Shown: positions 56,852 through 64,000 of the stretch, piece by piece
How the letters are laid out: every line of letters begins with the position of its first letter
How positions within the stretch are numbered: the first letter of the stretch is position 1
NCBI RefSeq assembly: GCF_001680005.1
Contig: NC_033568.1
Coordinates: forward strand, 248,001 to 312,000
Direction of reading: 5' to 3'
Source of the DNA: Plasmodium coatneyi
Taxonomy: Eukaryota; Apicomplexa; Aconoidasida; Haemosporida; Plasmodiidae
Length of the DNA: 64,000 nucleotides
Translations under genes and position numbers: made by a program
Notes under the pieces: model-generated
What the model was told of the DNA's origin: nothing
Database searches by the model: none
What the model saw: only the letters and a program-made list of their open reading frames with translations

Positions 56852-59800
56852 ATGGCTTGTTCTAAAATTTGTAGTTTTTTTTATAATGCATTCACATCAA
56901 AAGAAAATAATATTCATTTATTAATTCAGCTTTTGTTATCTCTTCTTGTTTGGCCACATATGGAAAATTACATACAAAATAAATGTGTAAAAAATAAAAA
57001 ATACAAACTTTCTTTTTTTTTTTTTTTTTTTTTTTCCGAATGGAGAAATATACAATACACAAAAAAAAACTAGGAAAATGGTAAAATGTGTAAATCAAAA
57101 GATATTAATAAATGCCAAAACGTATAGACAGATTTATTCATAAATTTAGGTGAATTACCCTTAATAATTTTCTCTCAAGGAAAAAATGAAAAATGAACTG
57201 AACACATTGGGCCAGAATTAAAAAAATGTTAACAAAGTATACAAACTGAACCTAAAAGGGCTCACGTTCAAAACGTACGCTTAACCTTTTTTAGCAAATC
57301 AAAACACTTACTGTGCTTAAAACACATCTTCCGATCCTTCTTTCTTTAACTATGTACACAAGTACATGCATATAGGTGGTTGTACATATTATTCATACAT
57401 ATTTTATATACTTATTTTTATACAAATTTTTATGCATATATATACATATTTACATACATATTATGTATGCATTTATATATGTATATATTTATGTAAACAT
57501 TTATATAAACTTTTATATAAACATTTATATAAACTTTTATATAAACATTTATTTACATATTTATATAAATATTTATTTATATTTTTATGTACGTATTTAT
57601 ATGCATATTTATTTATATATTTATTTAGATTTTTGCGTAGATCCTTGGATATTTATGTAGATCCTTATTTACATATTTAATTTACATATTTACATAGATC
57701 TTTTTATATAAATATTTATTTTTACATGTTTATTTACGCATTTACATAGATATCCATATAGATCTTTCTACCGGTACTTATTTACAAATTTATTTACATA
57801 TTTACATAGATCTTTTTATATAAATATTTATTTTTACATGTTTATTTACGCATTTACATTGATATTTATATAGATCCATCTACCGGTGCTTAATTTACAA
57901 TTTATTTACATATTTACATTGATATCGATATAGATCTTTCTACCGGTACTTATTTACATATTTATTTACAAATTTATTTACATATTTACATAGATATTTA
58001 CATATTAATTACATGTAATATAGGTGGATATAAATATTAATTTACATGTAATATAGGTGGATACACATATTTATTCGCATATTTATTCGCATATTTATTC
58101 ACATAATTATTCACCTATTTATTCACCTAATTTATTCACATATTTATTCACATATTAATATTCATGCGCATTTACTGCTTCATCCCTAAAGTGCAACAAT
58201 AATGCAAATTTTTTCTAAAAAAACAGAAAAGGGGAAACTACTCCAAAATTTAGAGTAGCTATATTCGTACACCCCCCTTTTTACTGTTATACGAATTATG
58301 CGGCATCCGCGTTATGGGTATACGGCACATTTTCACCACATTTCTGTATTTTTTTCCCTAAAAAAAAATTATACAAATCTAACAGTTTCTTCCCTTCACT
58401 TAATATCAACTTGAAAATACGTTTTGTTCTGTACCTTTTACATTTTTTCTAAAGTTACAGAATAAATCGTAATATATGCTGTGCTAATAATTTGAAGAGA
58501 ACGCGTATTATTGCAAGCGCGTCGTCCCCTTTACACAATTACGGCATGGTATTTTATATAGTATACCAATTTACCAATATGATGAATAATAGCAATTGTG
58601 AAACTTCCCGGATAATGCCTTTTTTGCACTATGCCCATTCTAGCTATTAATAATTATGACTCCCCACATTTAATGCTTCCTTTGAAAATGTATATGCCAA
58701 CAGCTAGTTGGCGCATTTAATGAGCGCTACATACCGTTTATCCATCCTGGTAGTTTAACACAAACAGGTAGCCCCTAAATGAATATGTGCACTACTCTAA
58801 ATATCTCCTTCTCTCCCTCGCACTTCCTTCCCATCTACTTAGCAAATTGGATTTCATAGTTTGAATCCTGTTACTAATAAGGAACTTTCTCCTTATTTTT
58901 TTAAAAGTTTGTAAAATGAACTACTTTTCTCTTCAAAAAGGCTGAAAAATGTTCTTACGCTTAGCTTCCCTTTTCTCCACATAGAGAACGAAAGAATTCC
59001 ATTTTTTTACGAGCCTTATAGCTTCTTAAACATTTTCCATTCATGCATATGTACCTACTCTGGCCTTCCCTCCTTAGTTCCTCATTCTTTAAATAATATG
59101 CCCCCCGAGTATTACTTCTGCACCACGGCACGCGTCAGGATATGTCTACATAAATATTCGCTCCCGCATATATCTACACAAAACCTCTTCCCGTGTTTGA
59201 TGCAAAATGTCTATTCGGTTGAATCATTCGAGGAGGGCACATAGTAAAAAACACGCAAGCTCTGACGTTCTTTTCTTACTATAGCTTGAAACTTTCCAGC
59301 ATAGTACTTTTATCGTTTTGTATATATTCTAACTGCGAATATTTGTAGTCGCCAATGAGAAATTCTTTTGGCACATACATAAATCGCGAAACGTAATTGT
59401 TCCTATGCACAATAATGTGAAGCTTATAGAAAAACCTGCTCAGGTGTATAAACCATTTTGAAGGACCCTCAGAAATACATATTCAACTTAATCACTAATA
59501 AAAAAAAAATTACGCATGAACGTGTTGTAGGGGTGTAAACGTAAAAACATTTCAGCATATCTAAAAGAACGCACCTCTTAACAAATTATGCACCGCAAAA
59601 GGTTTGTAGAGTTCTTTACAAAAGATAAAAATAAAATGTGCTCCCCCAAATGGCTAATTCCACATGGCACCCGATATATCTATTATGTCAATATCCTTCC
59701 TTTTTTCCTAACATAACAATTGTCTATAGCAATGACGCAACCTAAATAATTACACTGGTTACTTCTAAACGTATATAATGCAAATGCCCCCTCTGCTAAA

Positions 59801-60885
59801 ATTATTCTCACAATAATGCACATGGCACACCATTCATACCTTTTCGAGACATGCTCCAAATAGAAAAGGTAGATTCATTAAAACCTAGTTCGACAGTTCA
59901 CCCGTTTAATGGTAACAGTATATTTTCCTAATCTAACCAAAACGGAAGACATTTCTCGGCCGTCCCCGTCAAATCGTTCTAACACTCTGCGTGTACATTC
60001 ATTCGATGTATGAGTAAATAGCGAAGGAGGATAAAATGTTCCTACTTGAAACGCAATAACTCACTTTCGGATGCACTCACGCATGGTTTACGCATATCCA
60101 GATACTAAAAGAAATGTGTACACAGGATACCCCCCTTTTATTTTATGCCTTTCCACTATATGTAGCTGATCTTATTAAAATTAATTTCCACCTCTTTTAT
60201 ATAAAGTTCCTAAATATTTTAGCATGTTCATAAACATAAGAAAAAATTTTATTACATGAAATTAAAAAATAATAAGAGGAAATCTCTAATACACGGTTAA
60301 TTCAAGTAGTTGCTTGAATTATTCCATGGGGAGTGAATCACCAAATCCGCGGGAAAATGATATTCTACAGTCCGCTGAAACTCCGTTTAGAAATTTTTAA
60401 TCCTTAAAGATTTTGATGGCGCATCATAAGTTATCTGGCCGTTCAGTGTGCACACAGTTTTTGACCTCCCTTATAAATTAAATTTATTCCCAGAAGGTAC
60501 ATGTACGATCCTCCCGCAAATATCGCGTGTATATGCCAAATTGTTGCAACTTAGGGGGGAAAACACCTCATACGACAGTTTGAGCTTAGCTTCACTACAT
60601 TTTAGCTTTCTTCTTCTCTACAACTGCTGGTGTGCGTTACACAAATATGTCCTTTCTTCTTACTTCGAAACGTCTTGATTCACCATTTGTCCCTTTCGAT
60701 AGCAGCTTGATTGCAGAAAAGAAAATTACGTTTCCACGATATCCTTTAAACGGTAATCAGAGTCAGTCCCTTCGCATTTTGTTCAGTCCTTCTGTCGTTC
60801 AGTCTAGCCTAGTCCTAGACCAATATCTCGTGTCACATCCAGTATACACTTCCACACTAAATTGGGGAGAATTCACAAAATAGAA
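56852..60885. other. Long intergenic region with a structured AT-rich repeat array
   Basis: It holds the repeat array at 57380-58160. From 58160 to 60885 there is no recognisable gene; base composition is a little less AT-rich and ORFs such as 60448-60678 and 60632-60883 have no domain and overlap one another. Confidence 0.5.
57380..58160. repeat. AT-rich array with 12-14 bp units and a higher-order unit
   Basis: Built from (T)ATTTACATA, TATTTATATAAAC and TTATTCACA-type units. Within 57690-57960 a higher-order block recurs about three times with the landmarks TTTACATGTTTATTTACGCA, GATATAGATC and CTACCGGT(A/G)CTTA. Non-coding. Confidence 0.8.
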
Positions 60886-61440
60886 TTATTCGTCGTTCTG
60901 CGATTCGCTGTGTTGGTAATTGTTCTTGAATTTCTCATTTAATTCTTGTACAACTTTATCATAATTTTCGTCTTTCCTTTGGAAGTAATTCTTCTGCTTC
61001 TTTTCAGAGGTGGTAGCATCTGCGGAATCATCGTTCATTAAACCTTTCAATGAAGACTCACCCAACTTTCTTGAAAAACCATTGTGCCTCTGCAATGCAT
61101 TAAATTCCTTTCCATTTTCGACGATGAGGGTGTTCTAAGAAGGAAATGATATATAACACACATGTTTTCTTAAAAATTCCTGCGGTAACATTTATCTCTC
61201 CCACAGAAAAAAAGCTAAACACATAAGTGAAACATATATACGGAAAGACAAAAAAAAAAAATGGACGCTTTTAAATTTTTCAATTTTTCGCTATACCTTG
61301 AGAAAGAAACATACTAGAGAAATAACGAAAAAAACAAAAACCTTAGAGGTGGCAACTTTGGCAAAACCTCTACTTCGCTTTCCTTGCTCCATCAAACATC
61401 CGGAACGATTGTTGGAGTTCTTCCTATTTCCTGCCGCCAT
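60886..61440 (-). CDS. Small exported protein with canonical PEXEL
   Basis: Exons (minus) 61440-61297 (48 codons, hydrophobic KVFVFFVISLVCFFLK at the end) and 61134-60886, phase 0, GTATAG donor and TTCTTAG acceptor: 130 residues. RKLGE at residues 70-74 is a full RxLxE export motif shortly after the intron. The mature part is short, polar and charged (EKKQKNYFQRKDENYDK, ending HSESQNDE) with no recognised domain. The gene is intact. It lies between a long intergenic region and the PHIST gene at the window edge on the same strand. Function unknown; export to the red cell is predicted from the motif and the recessed signal. Confidence 0.8.
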
Positions 61441-63558
61441 AATGAAGGACTTAACGCTTCTTATTTTACTTTTTCCCTCAGAAGATGGATAAAAGCTTTT
61501 GTTTAATAATAAAAGAGTACCCCTTTTAAAATGTATGGTCCGTTTTTCCCAATATGTTAAGGAAACACAGGGTAGTAATATTTATATATATTAGATTAAT
61601 GCACTGAAGGGTGAGGGAGTAATCAAAACGGGGGAGAGTCAGATCAACCTAGAATGTTACAAAAATTTATTTTTAAAAAGCGCTCCAGTTGTGCAAGGAA
61701 GAACTTTTTTAAATTAAAATTTACTCAAGTTAATAAAATTCATAAAATTCATTCTTTAATTAACCAATCAAAAAAACAACCAACCGATCGACGAATCAAC
61801 GATCAACCAATCAACCAATGAACCACTTAACAGTCCAACCGATGAACCGATGAACCAATCAACCAATGAACCACTTAACCGTCCAACCGATCAACCGATC
61901 CTTAAAACAACATTTTTAACAATTTTAAATGGTTAAATTTAAAGAAAGAAAATTTTAACTTCCCTTTTTTTGCCCATCCATTTTGATAAAGCGAAGCAGT
62001 CATTCAACAAAATAAAATTCGCAACCAAATAGCAGCGAAAAAAAAAAAACGGTCAACACACCGACACTCTCATCGCTTCAGCGCTACTTTTCAGTTTAAC
62101 TGCTACAATGGCCAGTACAACGGCCACATCATTTTATAATTTCTTCGAACCAAATAACTCAATTATGTAAGTTCGCTCACTCAGAACGAATTTACTTGAT
62201 TAGCAAATTACAACTTCCATCAAAATTTTAGCAACCTTTATGTGTAATTTTAAGAAGCTTGCGTTATACACAAGGTTAAACGTACAACTTTTTTATAATA
62301 TATTATTTCGTAAAAAAAGAAAAAAATGTAAACTCCCCATTTTTTAATGTAATTATGTAACCCAGCGTAAATATGCTAGCTACTTCCTCAGCTGCGATAA
62401 GATAAAATAATTCGCATAAAGCTTATTGTATTAACCCCATCGATGCATTGCATAATAAATTTTTTTTTTTCCCCCCCCCCATTTTTATACTAACACTGCT
62501 ATTAAATGCCAAGAAGATGGCCCTATACACTATGTTGCATGTTTCTAAAAAACATAAAATAATTAAATGCTATTTGTTCCTATTATTAAGGAATAGACTT
62601 CTTGCTGTAATTACACACCATGCGTATAAATGGTGCATCTCGCAGTAACAGCAACTACTGAGAAAAAAAAAATAATCGCGCAAAATTAATGCGCGAAAAA
62701 CGTTCGAAATGGAGAAACAAACGGCGAATGGACAAATTATTACACTCACCCAAATAACAACATTTGCACACTCCTTACACATGTTAAGCCAAACAGTAAA
62801 GGCCAAAATATGCATGCACGTGTAAATTTCTACAAAGAATGCACAGAAAAAAGGTTCTAATCGTTCAATAAATCCTACTCATTTGTTCTAATTTCAGTGC
62901 ACACGTATATTTACTTCCATTATCCTACAGGGGGATGGTATATTAATTTTTTTGTTTTATTCTATATGCTTTTTTTTTTCCTGTTAATTTATACTATTCC
63001 TATTAAACTATCCCCTGCTACAATTTATCATTTATTTGGTTCTAAAATGGGTTCCAAGAAGGGGTAAAATTGTGGCTATATTCATACATGCACAGAATAT
63101 ATATTTTTTTCCCGTATTTTATAAAAGACCCCAAGTGAACGAACAACAATCGAAAGATTCTACACAGTAATATGTCGTCTCAAAAAATAATCATTCCTTC
63201 CTCTTCAGATAGGACTCTCCTTTGTTCAACACTTGGGCAAAATTAGGGGAAAAAAAAAATCCGCTTTTTTCTTCTCTCACAAATAGAAGCAACTCTTCTT
63301 TTTTTTTTTACCTAAGTACCCATTTTGGAGTTCACTTGTTACCGTAATTCTGCTAGCCCATTTTATCGATCCATTGACAAGGGGAAAAATGTAATACACC
63401 CACGCGGTGTGTACAATACAATTTCACAATTTATAATATAATTCAACTGTATATGCGTGTATATACATCTTTCTGCGTGTTAAAAATTACCTATTTGTCT
63501 GATTTTCTACTTTTAAGCTTACAAATAAACAGTGCACTGTAGCACCCGTAACGGAATG
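61441..63558. other. Intergenic region with an 8-bp tandem repeat
   Basis: No gene recognised. It contains the AACCRATS array at 61760-61905 and a C run at 62471-62480. This is the likely promoter region of the small PEXEL gene and 3' flank of the PHIST gene. Confidence 0.5.
61760..61905 (+). repeat. Octamer array, unit AACCRATS
   Basis: About 18 units of AACCAATC, AACCAATG, AACCGATC, AACCGATG, AACCACTT or AACCGTCC-type 8-mers. A five-to-six unit higher-order block (CAATCAAC CAATGAAC CACTTAAC) occurs twice. Non-coding and unlike the AT-rich repeats nearby. Confidence 0.85.
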
Positions 63559-64000
63559 TTACGCTTCTTGTACGCTGTGACTTTTTAGTCTTTCCATTAA
63601 TCTCTCCTTCCACGAATCCATCATTGTAGTTGTCATGTATGTCCACGATTTCCTCTTTTTATCTATGTACTTGTAAAACTTCTCTTTCTTGCAGGGTCCA
63701 TTTTGAACTAATTCTTTAAACTCTAAATAATCATTGTGTTCCTTTTGCAGCAACTCACTTATCATGTAACCAGCGACTTCTTGCCATTCCCTTCTTTTAA
63801 TGTGATCGGGTATGTTATATTCCTTCTGCACATCGTCACACATTTTCCACAAATCCTCATTCTTCCTTAAATATTTTTCTCTTCCGAACAATTGAACATA
63901 GTGCCAGATTATAAACATGTTTTTTCTGCTCACATCAGGCGGTAGTTTTGCGATCCTCAAATTTAGATCCCTTTCTGTAATCTTCTCACCAATATCTTTC
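63559..64000 (-). CDS. PHIST-domain exported protein, 5' part outside window
   Basis: The frame is open from base 64000 down to the stop at 63559. The TTG at 63960 is not a start: codons upstream (KDIGEKITERDLNL) continue the same protein. The visible 146 residues are the C-terminal part of a PRESAN/PHIST domain with the typical helix pattern: MFIIWHYVQLFGREKYLR, YNIPDHIKRREWQEVAGYM, LLQKEHNDYLEFKELV and WTYMTTTMMDSWKERLMERL. It is a good full-length domain end, unlike the truncated one at 18739-19059. The signal exon and export motif must lie to the right of the window. PHIST proteins remodel the infected red cell; the specific partner is unknown. Confidence 0.85.
   Translation of the reverse strand, partial: KDIGEKITERDLNLRIAKLPPDVSRKNMFIIWHYVQLFGREKYLRKNEDLWKMCDDVQKEYNIPDHIKRREWQEVAGYMISELLQKEHNDYLEFKELVQNGPCKKEKFYKYIDKKRKSWTYMTTTMMDSWKERLMERLKSHSVQEA

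Noticed and set aside
57366..57680. Tyr/Ile/Leu-rich frames of 94-104 codons
   Set aside because: Translation of the AT-rich tandem array; not a protein-coding gene.
63559..63960. PHIST frame starting at 63960
   Set aside because: The codon there is TTG and the frame is open up to the window edge, so the gene is treated as 5'-incomplete instead.
1..64000. CRISPR arrays, bacterial operon features, tRNA or rRNA genes
   Set aside because: Introns, codon use and gene families are those of Plasmodium; the tandem repeats have no CRISPR spacing and no cloverleaf or rRNA core was recognised.

Overview
The window looks like a subtelomeric or chromosome-internal 'variant-gene' block from a malaria parasite of the simian/vivax clade. 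Plasmodium knowlesi or its close relative P. coatneyi fit best, but the sequence alone does not separate them. The evidence is: two-exon genes whose short first exon encodes a recessed hydrophobic signal; KIR/PIR-type variant antigens; a complete five-exon Duffy-binding-like erythrocyte-binding protein gene; PHIST and tryptophan-rich exported proteins; and interstitial telomere-like GGGTTYA repeats. Introns are short (about 100-220 bases), end in pyrimidine-tract AG, and the intergenic DNA is AT-rich with long A/T homopolymers. No tRNA, rRNA or housekeeping gene was recognised.

Layout, left to right. At 1-1161 (-) is a partial KIR-like gene with two tandem ectodomain exons. At 1725-2060 is a decayed telomere-like coding repeat of the STP1/SURFIN tail type, followed by a small two-TM ORF (2513-2869, +) and a complete four-exon KIR-like gene (3641-5718, -). 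At 8390-9285 (-) is an exported fam-l-like gene broken by one base in an A run. At 11314-14782 (+) is the five-exon DBP/EBL gene. At 17377-19059 (+) is a PEXEL-PHIST gene with an in-frame stop. At 21188-23954 (+) and 35292-38072 (+) lie two genes with the same promoter region, first exon and N-terminus but different C-terminal domains (tryptophan-rich versus PHIST). Between them are a charged two-exon exported protein (28573-30190, +) and a truncated STP1/SURFIN tail (32625-33597, +). Two related two-TM exported proteins follow (39386-40536 and 44302-45539, +). A convergent pair of related lysine/proline-repeat exported proteins lies at 49507-50826 (+) and 53468-56851 (-). A small canonical-PEXEL protein (60886-61440, -) and a PHIST gene cut by the window edge (63559-64000, -) complete the set.

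As a group, the genes encode a parasite-to-host-cell interface: invasion (DBP), surface variation (KIR) and erythrocyte remodelling (PHIST, Trp-rich and other exported proteins). The most interesting signals are the 'same chassis, different payload' gene pair with its duplicated 1.1-1.2 kb promoter, the DBP paralogue lacking the Tyr-Asn-Lys Duffy-recognition triad, the two-ectodomain KIR, a recurring RxL motif without the acidic fifth residue, and GC-richer intergenic islands carrying perfect hairpins. Exon boundaries were derived by hand from reading frame and GT/AG signals.
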